Part shown: positions 24,054 through 34,822 of the stretch, in pieces
Layout: every line of letters starts with the position of its first letter
Numbering within the stretch: the first letter of the stretch is position 1
Source: Petunia secreta
Lineage: Eukaryota > Streptophyta > Magnoliopsida > Solanales > Solanaceae
Reading direction: 5' to 3'
Assembly (NCBI GenBank): GCA_029990175.1
Contig: JARKIP010000011.1
Span: 28,990,001-29,054,000 of the forward strand
Length of the DNA stretch: 64,000 nucleotides
Translations under genes and position numbers: made by a program
Notes under the pieces: generated by a model
Told to the model about the DNA's origin: nothing
Seen by the model: only the letters and a program-made list of their open reading frames with translations
The model's database searches: none

Positions 24054-24840
24054 AACGGGGCAGAACCCTTTTCTTCCCCATTTCAAAAATCCCAAAACCC
24101 CCCAAATCCCTAAAAACCGAACCCCCCCACCCCATAATCAACTTCCCACCATTATAAACCCCATATAACTTTAAATTACTACTCTATTACCTCCTACATA
24201 ACATTTAACACAATCTCAACCTACAAATCCAAGGTAAATTTCATTTTTTAGGAATTTGTGTTATTTTTTTAAAAACTCATATAATGACTTTTTAATTCAC
24301 TTTTTTTTGTAGTTATTGGGTGGATAGCACATTGGTAACTCATACTTTCTTGCCATTGGATCCAATACAAAGTAGAGGTAATTTTTTTTTTTTGGTTTAA
24401 TAATCCGAATTTAATTATATATATATTTATAAATAATGGAGAGCCTATATATATTGTTTACATGTTAGTTGTTAGTTATAATTAGTTTATTCTATATAAT
24501 GTGATGTATAATAAGTTGTTTTGGGTTGATGAACTTTAAATATAGGGTTGTGATGTTTGTGATTAATTATGGTGATTGTTGGGATATGTTGGAAATTGTT
24601 TGGTAGAGTTGTTTGCAATGTGTTGATGTCTTGTCATGGGTTGTGGCAATTGGAATACTTGTTATGCATTTAAAGTTAGGGTTTAGGTATTGTTGTTTTG
24701 ATTGTTCATGTTTGCAACATCTTATGACTAAACCGGATAAATTGTATGCGTTTTGTATTGCATTCAACTTACTAGATAATATGGAATTCAAACGGATCAA
24801 TGGATATTCAAAAAAAGGCTAGGATTATTAAAAATTGGTA
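24054..24840. other. CACTA 5' untranslated/intron region
   Basis: Between the left subterminal array and the internal gene. AT-rich with candidate splice acceptor TTTCAACAG at 24858-24866 just ahead of the ATG, suggesting a 5' UTR intron. ORFs on both strands at 24567-24822 are not protein-like. Confidence 0.4.
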
Positions 24841-24867
24841 CCAACTAATTTGAATGTTTCAACAGGT

Positions 24868-26305
24868 ATGGACAAGTTATGCCCTAAAGTTTTTAGCAGA
24901 AGGCCTGGCAAGAGACCTGTGGGCGAGAGTTCAGCTTCTGCGGGTGGTGACAGTCAACAATCACAGGTCCCGCATTCGCTGCCTACTGATGCCCCACCTG
25001 GCTATGATCCAGCTTTTTTCAGGCCCCCTGGCCCATATCAGGTACCACTTATTACCCCGTCTCAGTTGCCTCCTGATTGGCAATGGACATTCCCTATCGT
25101 TGATTATACTGAGACACAGGTCCCTCCCACACAGGGCGATCCCTCCCAGGCTGATGACAGTGAGACTCAGCCCCCTGAATTCCCCCTAGATAGTTGTGAC
25201 GACCCACCGAGTCAGCAGGAGCTCATGCTGTATGATCCCCATTCGCCTTATTACATTGGTGAGCCTGGCGCTCGGCTAGAAGGCAGAATGATTATTTACC
25301 CCGAGGCGGATAAAGGGTAAGCTACCTAATTTCTTAAGTTCTTGTCGATTAAATGATTAGTTCCTATTTTATTTGCTAGTATTATGAATAACTCTTGTTA
25401 ATTTTTTTTTGTAGCTTTTGCCCAAGCGATGAGTCCACTAAAGTACTGACTGCGTGCATGAGAGCGCACTGGAACCAGCCTTGGCGAACATGGAGCGATG
25501 TGCCCCAGCAAGTAAAGAAGCAGATATTGGTAGATTTTGAGGTGACACATATGCATTTGGTTTAAAACTAATTGTACTTTTTTAAACCATGAACATGTTT
25601 AAAGAAATTATTTTGATACTCTTTCAGGGCAAATGTATCTGACATCAGGGGCTGGATTATAACATTCGCAGCATCTTCCCAAAGAAATGTGCTGCGCTAT
25701 TCAAGCAAACCCTTTACAATGCGCGGCATAGAGGTATAAGGCCCGGCTTCCTCCAAGGCCCTCAGTGGGCGGAGCTGGATGAATATTGGCACACGCCCGA
25801 GTTCGAGGCGAAGAGCGAGAAAGGAAAGGCTGCGCGAGCGTCGGATAAGGGTGGATCGCTCCATACCGGTGGCTCAATTAGCGCGGCTACACAAAAGATG
25901 CGCTTGGTACAGTATATTTAATTGTTTGATTATTTACTTGAACAGTTGCTTTTTTGTCTAACATATTATGTTTTTTAATTTGTAGGAAAAGAAAGAAAAG
26001 CGCACTATTCTTATGGTCTTGGATCGCTATATGCTCCGGATAAGCATAATTCTCGCTTTTTGGGCTCTTCAGCTACTTCTTCTCCGGCGAGCTCCGTTGA
26101 TCCTGCTGAGATGGCTCAAATGAGAGAGCAGATCGCACAGCTGTCGAGGGTAAACCAAGAAACGCATGACATGATCAGAAAGCTCCTTGCCAAAAAGGAG
26201 AAGAAGAAATCGAGAAGAAAGCATAAGAGCAAGCATCGCCGCAGCTCCTCTTCCTCTTCCTCTTCCGAGTCCGGGTCTAGCTCAGCCTCGCCCGAGCCCC
26301 AGTAG
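24868..26305 (+). pseudogene. CACTA internal gene, plant transposase (Ptta/En/Spm)-like, broken
   Basis: Best exon model: 24868-25316, 25415-25541, 25628-25906 and 25986-26305, with GT-AG introns. The first exon encodes a Pro/Gln-rich region. The second and third encode a conserved block containing CMRAHWNQPW, WSDVPQQVKKQI, and a GGSISAATQKMRL motif typical of the Transposase_24 / Ptta-En/Spm accessory family. The last exon encodes a short coiled coil and a basic Ser-rich tail. An in-frame TGA at 25640-25642 sits where Trp would fit, and a one-base frame change is needed near 26000-26015 to join the tail. In En/Spm this second product binds the subterminal repeats; that role is inferred. Confidence 0.6.
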
Positions 26306-27157
26306 TCTTTTAAATGTTTGTGAAGTTGTATTGTTAACAATTTTAGAATATAACTAATGGTGTATGGATGTTTTTGAAATGATTGGATGTTTTTGAAATG
26401 TTTGGATTGCTGTTTTATTGCTGTCCAGGTGCTGGTTTTTGCTGTTGCGATGTGCCTGATTGCAGGATTTTTATTGCAGGTTTTTACAGGTTTGGCGACC
26501 GATTTTCGGTCGCAGAGCGGTCACAACTGAGACCACCTAGCGACTGATTTTCGGTCGCACATTCTGTGCGACCGAATTTCGGTCGCATACTTGGTCACCA
26601 TTAATTCCCACAAATGAGACCAAGTATGCGACCGAAAATCGGTCGCACAGATGTGCGACCGATTTTCGGTCGCATACTTGGTCACTGTATGTGAGCAATT
26701 GTGCGACCGAAATTCGGTCGCATGGTGGTCAAAGTAGCGACCGATTTTCGGTCGCAGGGCTATTTGCTACCATTAATATTCCGACTACCCGTATCGGTCG
26801 CCGATCGGTCGACCTGGCGACCGATGTGCGACCGATTTGGTAGTCGCAGATTCAGTTTTTTTTAGTAGTGCCAATTTTCTGCATTATTTTTCTAATATAA
26901 AAGTTAGAATTTTTTGATTTGCTCTATTCCTTTGAGTTTGCCAAGTTCTGCTATTTGAAGTGTCGCTACCGCAGAAATACTATTCTATTCTATCCTAGAG
27001 AGAATTAATCCGTTAACCTTGGGCAATAGTGAGGACATCAAATTCCTTAAGGAGACACTAGCAACTTGTGGGCTCAGAATCATTTTTATTTAACTAACAT
27101 TTTATTTTGGTTTAGTTCTATTTATCTTTTTTGAACACAAGGAACAACAAGCGTAAT

Positions 27158-28024
27158 TGTTGAATGATGATTATGTTTTAAAGATTGACAAACAAAGAAC
27201 CTGGTCAAGCACCTGATCGTATGAGAAGGCATTGCTGATCGAAAAGATGATGGATTGTAAATCCATGCACAACTAGGAAAGGCTTAGAGAGTAAAAGTTA
27301 ATAGTCCTAGTCAGCAAAAGAAATTGTGCCTAGGTCACCTTTATGCAGTATGCTCGAGAAGCAGAGTTAAACAAGGAGTGTATCCTAGGAGATTTTCTCT
27401 TTACATAATTGAGAAGATTCCTAGTTTCAAACTACTAGGGTTTTCTACACCCTATATAAACAAGTTATTAAGGCAAGCCGTATTGGATTCATTCACTACG
27501 AGAGTGGAGAACAAACAAAAGGCAATTCAGTTTGATCGTGAGTGACTGGACGAAGCAAACAACTATTGAAGAACCAAGTGATGATCTAGTTGTATTGAAG
27601 GTTCTTAGATGGTGTAGTCGTGTTGAACTTATTGTAACTGTTATCTATTTACTTATTCACAGAAGCATTGCTCTAGGTGATTCTTGTGAAGAAAACTTGT
27701 TAAAGCTAGAGTGTAGCTTTATGAGTTGTAGGATCTAGAGTGTAGCCCATTGGCTATAGAATTTATAACCTAAAACTTGATTGTTGTGTTAGTGGAGTTT
27801 TTTACAAAATCCTAGAGCTTGGGTTGTAGTTTTTCTCCCTTGAGAAATGAGTTTTTCACGTAAAAACTTATGTGTTTAAGTTTCTATTTTTGTGTTGTGA
27901 TTTATTTAACTGTGTGAAGAAACTAGGGGTTCTTGCAGAGACGAGCATAGTTCTTCATAAAAATCGGAGGACATTATTCAACCCCCTCCTTCTAGTGTCC
28001 TGAATAGGTGCACCTTGTGTAACA
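27158..28024 (+). repeat. 5' LTR of inner Copia
   Basis: 867 bp, TG...CA. It contains a TATA-like CCCTATATAAACAAG near 27450, shared with the 3' LTR near 37718. It is followed two bases later by the primer-binding site. Confidence 0.93.
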
Positions 28025-28026
28025 AT

Positions 28027-28038
28027 TGGTATCAGAGC
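28027..28038 (+). other. primer-binding site of inner Copia
   Basis: TGGTATCAGAGC, complementary to the 3' end of initiator Met-tRNA, two bases after the 5' LTR. Confidence 0.92.
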
Positions 28039-28082
28039 AGTCCTTCTCATTATTAGTTTAACACCTAGAGAAGAATTTAATC

Positions 28083-28787
28083 ATGAGTGCACTACCAACT
28101 ATCACATAAGAACGGTCTGTACTCAGGCCTCCACAATTCAACGGATAATACTTTGCTTGGTGGAACGGCAGAATGGAGAACTTTATCTATGTTGAAGACT
28201 ATAAGTTATGGCTGATTGTCTCTGAGGGTCCATCGGTTCCAACCAAGACTGTTGGAGAATGAGATGCTCAACAAACTGAGCCTAAAGATAAGTCTGAGTA
28301 CAATGAAGCTGACTATAAGATGATTGAGATGAATCACAAAGCCAAGAAGCTTGTTATTTGTGGACTTGACCCTGATGAGTTTAATCGATTTTCTTCATAC
28401 AAGACTGTAAAGGAAATCTGGGATGCATTGGAAGTTGCGCATGAAGAAACAAGTCAAGACAAGGACTCAAAGAGAATGATACTCAAGACGCAATTTGAAC
28501 TCTTCACTATGGATGAAAATGAGTCAATTCAAGACATGATGACTAGGTTAACCATTATCACAAATGAAATAAAATCCTTGGGTATGGACCTTCCCGAGAC
28601 GGACATGATAGAAAAGGTTCTTTGGACACTTCTTGATTCCTGGGAGGCAAATATGATTGCCATCATTGAATCCAAGCCCCTGAGTTCAATAAAATTGGAG
28701 GAACTGCTTGGCAGTTTGAAGACTCATGAGACGATGAAGGAATCAAGAATCAAGTCAGTACCCAAGAAGAAAAAATCCTGGAATTAA
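28083..28787 (+). pseudogene. inner Copia gag (UBN2-type), first copy
   Basis: The capsid-like protein that would package element RNA. It starts at ATG 28083; stops occur at codons 9 and 21 and again near 28260, then the frame is open from 28320 to 28787. The N-terminal block RPPQFNG...WWNGRMENFI is the usual Copia gag start, and the later KTQFELFTMDENESIQDM block matches UBN2. Frame breaks after 28787 separate it from a zinc-knuckle-like stretch near 28950 whose last Cys reads Arg. Confidence 0.8.
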
Positions 28788-29197
28788 AAGCTACTAAAGA
28801 AGTTGTCCCTGATTTTCATGAAGTAAAGATGACCATGGTAGGTGCTCTCAGAAAAAGTTTAAATCTTGACAAGTTCAAAGGTTTAAAGAAGAACACAAAG
28901 GACAACTCTATAAGAAGAACATTATTGACAGTCTAGACTACTCAGGATGTTTCAAGTGTTTCAAGCTGGATCACACAATCAAGGATCGTTCTTTATGAGA
29001 GATTGAATGGTTGAAGCACAGAGCATCTAAGGAGAAGGACAAGGACAAGGAGAAGAAGCCAAAACGTCCACCAAACTTTAGAGTAGAAAGGAAAAAGAGA
29101 AAGAAAATCTTTAATTTATTGCTACTTGGGGACCTTCTGACAGTGAATCTGAGGCAGAAGAAGGACTAGAGGACGAGTCACCTTTGACACTGATGGG

Positions 29198-29590
29198 TTG
29201 GCAGAAGTAACCTCTAAAGGAAGAAACTTAAGCAGACCCCTTTTATTCAAAGGAATTGATTACATGCAGTGGAAGAGACAAATGAAAGTGTTTCTTCAAA
29301 CTATTGACTGCAGTCTCTGGGTGTTTGTGAAGCAAGGACCTCATGTTCCCTTGAAAAGAAGTACAAATGTATCCTTGATGCCAAAACTAGTTGAGGAACT
29401 TGACTCACGTGACCTGGACCGGCTTCAAGCAAATGCCAAGGCATTATTAGCAATTAAGTATGGGTTGATTTTTGATATGTTGGCTCAGGTATCTTGTTGT
29501 TTCACAACAAAGTATATCTGTAGGAAATTGAAGGAACTTTACAAAGATGATCTAAAAAGGAAAGAATTCGCCCTCATGGCTATTAAATAA
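29198..29590 (+). pseudogene. second gag-like N-terminal module in inner Copia
   Basis: The open frame contains RPLLFKGIDYMQWKRQMKVF, then a Trp-rich stretch ending KQGPHVP. It aligns pattern for pattern with the beginning of the first gag at 28125-28250 (RPPQFNG, WWNGRM, LWLIVSEGPSVP). It therefore appears as a second copy of the gag N-terminus, placed between the acidic segment SDSESEAEEGLEDE (29136-29180) and the LMAIK segment that continues the gag tail. It may derive from a related element by template switching during reverse transcription. Confidence 0.6.
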
Positions 29591-29596
29591 TGAGGA

Positions 29597-30280
29597 GTCT
29601 GCACACACAGCTGAGGTTAGTCTTTCTGACCTAAAGGAAAAACTCCACACATATTCTCAGAAAAATCTTTCATTGGTCACCATCACTTTAATTGAAGGGT
29701 ATGAGAAGTTAAAGGCTGAAAATGACCAACTATCTGTGGTTGTGTCTGAACTTAAATCTGACTGCAAGAACCTGGAGGAAGTTAATGCTGAACTTGAAGA
29801 AAATAATGCTGCATGCAATGGACAAGTTCTTGCCCTTAAACCAAAAAATCAGATCTTGAGCTTGAGATTGTTAGAATGAAAGAGGCTAGTAGTAAGGAAT
29901 TAGTTAGTGAGGTTCAAACTAATCTTGAAGTTGAACTTAAAAAGAAAAACGAGATTCTGTATCATGAAACTGAGAGGAACCCGGTTCTTCAAGAAAAGAT
30001 TGAAAAGACTAACTATGAACTCACTAAATGGAATAAGTCATCTGAAGCCATGAATTGGATATTGGAAAATCAGAACAAAGGCAAGAAGGGCTTAGGTTAT
30101 AAGAAACCACTGCCTCTTTATAATTCTAGAAGCAAATATGTAGGACTTCCTTGTAACATGCTCTGCACATTTTGTGGTAATACTGGTCACTATAAAGAAA
30201 ATTGCAATAAAGAAAATTGCATGGCCGTAAGAAGTACAGTAATAAAAAATAAAAAAACTTGCTTTGCCTGGTTCGGTTAA
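29597..30280 (+). pseudogene. gag C-terminal coiled coil and zinc knuckle, inner Copia
   Basis: A long Glu/Lys/Leu-rich segment (29600-30050) with heptad-like spacing predicts a coiled coil, typical of Sirevirus gag. It is followed at 30165-30206 by CTFCGNTGHYKENC, an intact C-x2-C-x4-H-x4-C zinc knuckle for RNA binding. A one-frame change occurs near 29875. Confidence 0.7.
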
Positions 30281-30365
30281 AAAGGATTTGATTCATCCAT
30301 TTTCTCATAAGAAGGGACCCAAGCTTGTCTGGGTTCCTAAAACTAACCTCTGATTTCTTTTGTAG

Positions 30366-32300
30366 GTTGGAGTGGGAGTGAACAACCCAAGTTGGATTCT
30401 TGATAGTGCTTGTTCAAGGCACATGACAAGAGATAGAAGAAATTTTCTCTCACTCGCAACATTTCAAAAGGGTAGTGTGGCACTTGGAGGAGGCAAGAGT
30501 AGTCAAATTGTTAGCATTGGAAAGGTTGGGAGATTATTGTATCATGCTATTGAAAATGTCTACTGTGTAGATGGATTGAGGCATAACCTTCTGAGAATCT
30601 CACAACTGTCTAACAGAGGAAATGAAGTCAGTTTCTTCTTTGTAGGATGCATTGTGAAGAACCTATAGAGTGGAAAAGTTGTTATGGAAAGGAAACGGGT
30701 GAACAATGTATACAATGCTTCATTAGGTTCTCTTCCAGAAAACAACTTGACTTGTTTAAATCTTCATGAAAGTGATTCACAACTATAACACAAACGATTG
30801 GGACATGCAAGCTTGTCACAGTTGAAGAAGCTAGCATTCAAGGAACTTGTTCGTGGACAGCCAACTAAGAAGTTCGATAACATCAAAGTGTGTGATTCGT
30901 GTGTCAGGGGAAAGCATGTGAGATCTTCATTCAAGTCAAAGAAGGTGGTTATCACTTCCAAACAACTTGAGTTAGTGCATATGGACCTGTGTGGCCCAAT
31001 GAGATTAAGGAGCAGAGGAGGAAAGAGGTTCGTTTTGGTAATAGTTGATGAATATTCAAGATACACATGGATTCTATTTCTCGCTTCAAATGATGAGGCC
31101 TTTGATAACTTCAAGGATTGGGAGAATATTATGCAGAAGAAGTTGAGTTTTGAACTTGTGAGGATCAGGTCTGATCATGGTACAAAGTTTGAAAATGCAA
31201 GGTGTGCTGAATATTGCTTCAAGAATGGTGTTGATCACAATTACTCTACACGAAAAACTCCACAAAAAAATGTGGTAGTTGGAAGGAAGAACATGTCTTT
31301 GGAGGATATGGCAAGAACCATGTTGCTTTCTAGTAGTTATTAAAGAATTTTTGGGCTGAAACAGTAAACACAGTTTGCTACCTGTTGAATATAGGGGTGT
31401 GCAAAATCGAACTGGTACCGATAGCCGAACCGCTACAGCTACCGATAAGCATAACGGTATCGGTATAACGGTTATTGATTCGGTAATGGTATTAATTTCC
31501 AATACCAATAAGATATTGGTACGGTAACAGTCTCTATATCTCTTTACCATTACCGTACCGATAACCGATAAGATTTTTTTTTATAATTTTTGTATATTTT
31601 ATTTCATTATTATTAGTATATTAAGTCATTTAAACTCTCAATTTACAACATTAACTTATAGATTAAACTTCAATTATTATTATTATTTTTTGTGGTTATA
31701 TATCAATACTCATACACTTTAATTAATGAGTCCGATCTATTTTATAATTAATTTTGCTTTCTCGGATCATTGATCAGATTTTCTTATTTTTTCTTTTTCT
31801 ATTTCATTATTTTGTGTTATGTTAGAATATTGTTACGACTTGTTGATTGCACTTGTTTACTTTGTTTGTGTGGATGGTTTGTCTATTACTTTAGTAGTTA
31901 TTCATATTAATTAAAAAATGTTACCTATTGACAACCATCCACCAAGAATTTACGCATTACTTCGGCGTACCGGTTACCGAACCGTTAAGAACCGATAACC
32001 GATAGCTTATTGGTACGGTATTGATTTTACATAATTACATACTGTTAATCGATATACCGTTACCGATAAGCTCAAACCCGAACCGTACCTCCCCATGAAC
32101 ACCACTAGTTGAATAGATGCTCTATCAGACCAATTCTTGACAAGACTCCCTATGAGTTGCTTAGAGACAGGAAACCAAAATTGCACATTTAAGACCTTTT
32201 GGGTGCAAGTATTTTGTTCACAATAATGACAAAGAACCTCTTGGAAAATTCGCTTCACAAAGTGATGAAGCAGTTTTTCTGGATACTCTATGCAAAACAA
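30366..32300 (+). pseudogene. inner Copia protease and integrase, interrupted by hAT
   Basis: The protease shows WILDSACSRHM near 30402, with DSA in place of the more usual DSG. The gag-pre-integrase zinc region contains RLGHASLSQL near 30796 and CDSCVRGKH near 30890. The integrase core has its two Asp residues (HMDLCGP near 30978 and SDHGTKFEN near 31170). The third catalytic acid is lost: the block that normally reads VVERKN has Gly for Glu near 31278. A 716-bp hAT then splits the domain at 31392, and the reading resumes after 32115 with a conserved RPILDKTPYELL-like block. Stops are frequent. Confidence 0.82.
31392..32107. mobile_element. non-autonomous hAT, 716 bp, in the Copia integrase
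   Basis: The termini are TAGGGGTGTGCA and, inverted, TAGTGGTGTTCA. The 8-bp duplication GTTGAATA is exact at 31384-31391 and 32108-32115. Removing the element and one duplication rejoins the integrase frame (CYLLN followed by RCSIRP). The ends are rich in ACCGATAACCGATA-type subterminal repeats in both orientations. There is no transposase. Confidence 0.92.
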
Positions 32301-32639
32301 AGCCCATAAAGTGTTCAACAAGAGAACACAGTGTGTGGATGAAAGTGTTCATGTGGTATTTGATGAATCGGACATGGTGACTACAAAAGGAGCAAATAAT
32401 GACCATGGAATAGATCTTGCTCGAAAAGAACCTGCTGAAGACTCAAAGAACTCAAAGGACAAAGAAGAAAATCAAGGTGATTAGGGGACTCCAGCTCAGG
32501 CGGAACAAGGAGTCAATGTGACAGGGGGAACAGTAGATCAAGAAGATTAAAATGATGAAGAGGCTGGTCTTGCCAAGGTTCTGAGGTAGGTCCTTCACAG
32601 CAGATATAACCAAAACTGTGGAAGCATTAAAGTTCTCAT

Positions 32640-33510
32640 CCCTTGGAGCTTTTCTGAGTTGAACACCTGCACTATGACGAAGTTTGCTTTGAAGAACTTC
32701 AGTACATTCTTTGTGTTTTTTTCAACTATGGAACCAATGAATATGAAGAAAACATTAGAGGACATTGATTGGGTATATGTCATGCAGGAGGAGTTACACC
32801 AGTTTGAGATAAGCAAGATATGGCACTTGGTTCTTAGACTAAAAAATAGATCCATCATTGGAACCAAGTCGATTTTCAGAAATAAGCTAGATGAGCATAG
32901 TATAATTACAACGAACATTCAACAATACAATCAGGATGAAGGAATTGACTGTGATGAGAATTTTGCACCTGTTGCTAGAATGGAAGCCATAAGGATGCTG
33001 ATATCCTTTGCCACTTATGTGGAATTTACACTGTATTAGATGGATGTTAAAAGTGCATTTCTAAATGGTTATCTTAATGAAGAGGTGTATGTCATTCAAC
33101 CATTTGATTTTATGAGCACTGAATTCCTTGATTATGTGTATAAACTTGACAAAGCATTGTATGGATTGAAGCAGGCGCCTAGAGCTTGGTATGAAAGGCT
33201 GTCTGGGTTCTTACTAAAAAATGGCTTCACAAGAGGCAAAATAGACAACACCTTGTTTCTAAGGAAGAAGGCCAAGGACCTGCTTATAGTTCAAGTTTAT
33301 GTTGATGACATCATTTTTAGTGCCATTGATGAGAACATGTGGAAGGAATTTGCTGAGCTGACAGGAAGTGAGTTCGAGATGAGTATAATGGGTGAGCTGA
33401 ACTTCTTTTTGGGTTTGCAGATCAAGCAAACTCAAGAAAGAATCATGATCCATCAACAAAAAAACATCAGGGAACTACTGAAGAAGTTTGATAAGGAAGG
33501 AGCTAAGTAA
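32640..33510 (+). pseudogene. inner Copia reverse transcriptase
   Basis: RVT_2-type domain. The blocks seen are NFAPVARMEAIRMLISFA near 32958, DVKSAFLNGYL near 33042, the ALYGLKQAPRAWY block near 33155, and the catalytic YVDD at about 33298-33309. Motif A and YVDD are intact, but an in-frame stop lies between 33037 and 33040. The frame is open from 33040 to 33507. Confidence 0.88.
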
Positions 33511-34203
33511 ATGACTACCCTAATTGCTCCTAGAAGAAAGCTGGACATGGACAAAACTGGTCCTTCTACAGATGAAACTAAGTATAGAGGAATATTGATT
33601 TTCTCCTCTAGTCATCCAGATATTGTCTACATTGTGGGACTATGTGCTAGATTTCAGTCCAAGCCTAAGGAGTCTCACTTATCTGCTGTGAAAAGTATCT
33701 TGAATATCTGAAAGGACTCGAGACCTATGTTTGTGGTATCCCAGAGGTGGTACTTTTGAGTTGATTGGATTTACAGATGCTAACTATGCTGGTCATTTTA
33801 TGGATAGAAAGAGAACTTCGGGAATGACACACTTCCTAGGTCCTTGCCTGATTTCTTGGGCAACACAGAAACAAAATTCAGTGCCCCTCTCCACATCTAA
33901 AGCTGAATTCGTTGTTGCTACTGCTTCTTGTTGTTCTCAATTGTTGTGGATTAAACAACAACCGGAGGACTTTGAAATTAAAAGTGGACATGTGCCTATC
34001 TTTCTGTGACAACACAAGTATTGTTCAAAATTGCCATGAACCCAGTCCAACACAAGAGAACTAAGCATATTGACATTAGACATCATTTTCTTAGTGATAA
34101 TGTTGAAAAATACCTAATTACTATGAATTCTTGCAGGACGGAGGATCAAACTGTTGACATCTTTACTAAAGCTTTGAGCATGGCGCAGTTTGAGAGAAAC
34201 TAG
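33511..34203 (+). pseudogene. inner Copia RNase H
   Basis: Follows the reverse transcriptase directly. The blocks TDANYAG near 33770, SWATQKQNSVPLSTSKAEF near 33855, and the C-terminal HIDIRHHFLSDNV and DIFTKAL motifs (34059-34180) identify the Copia RNase H. At least three frame changes occur (near 33708, 33730 and 34007). Confidence 0.85.
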
Positions 34204-34822
34204 AAGAGTTGGGGATGATCAAAATACACGGATGTGCCAGGACCTGATTTTCCCAATAATTGGCTAGCAAGTATCTTAACGTCATTTGTTTGAATTTTAT
34301 TAGTATAGTCTATTCTAAATATTTGTACTGCAGATAGTACACATGTTTAACTAAGTGTACACTTGTAATTTTATCTAATGTGATCCCAGTTAAGGATATG
34401 TTAGGCACAAGCAAGGAATAGTGGAAGAAACAAGGAAGCATGTCCATGTACACACTAAATTTGAATATGATAAGTGCGTGTTGAAATTAAATTGTCATAT
34501 ATATATGCATTGCCAATAATCTCGTGTGTAACTGCCCTAAGATATTGTCATTATCCTAATTAGTTACACTTTTCAAAATTTGAACCCTACCCACTTGAAA
34601 AAGCAATCATCATTACCCTTTAAGTCTAAAACGGTCACATCCTCACCTTTTTCCGGTTCCCAAAAGCTTTTAAAGCTGCTTACTTTTTATGATTTTGATC
34701 ATTACTTTTCCTTCACAATCAAAACACTTGTTTTTGTCTCTCTCGTATTCAAATTTTCTCCGTCAAAACCCTAATCAAATTCCAAATCTTTTCTTTGCTT
34801 TCAATCCCTCAAAAACTTCAAT

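Larger units (their letters stand above)
23854..26870 (+). mobile_element. CACTA (En/Spm) DNA transposon, non-autonomous
   Basis: The termini are CACTACTAAAAAAAGCTGAA and the matching inverted end; the 3-bp duplication CCA lies at 23851-23853 and 26871-26873. Both ends carry subterminal arrays of a short palindromic motif, GCGACCGATTTTCGGTCGC and variants, at about 23880-24045 and 26490-26835. A single spliced gene lies between them. No TNP2-type transposase is present in its 3.0 kb, so it depends on other copies for movement. Confidence 0.92.
23683..27149 (+). repeat. left LTR of the outer Copia, split by a CACTA element
   Basis: Bases 23683-23850 and 26871-27149 together align with the right LTR at 42168-42603. 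Shared landmarks are the CTATAAAT / TTATAAAT promoter-like motif (near 23784 and 42264), the 'GCATTGCCTCATATT' type block, and TTTTCTGCATTATTTTT. The gap in the alignment coincides exactly with the CACTA insertion and its CCA duplication. Confidence 0.88.

Noticed and set aside
23790..24113. 107-residue ORF and its minus-strand counterpart rich in CATD/ENRSH words
   Set aside because: The reading frame is produced by the palindromic subterminal repeats of the CACTA element; being open on both strands is a consequence of the palindromes.
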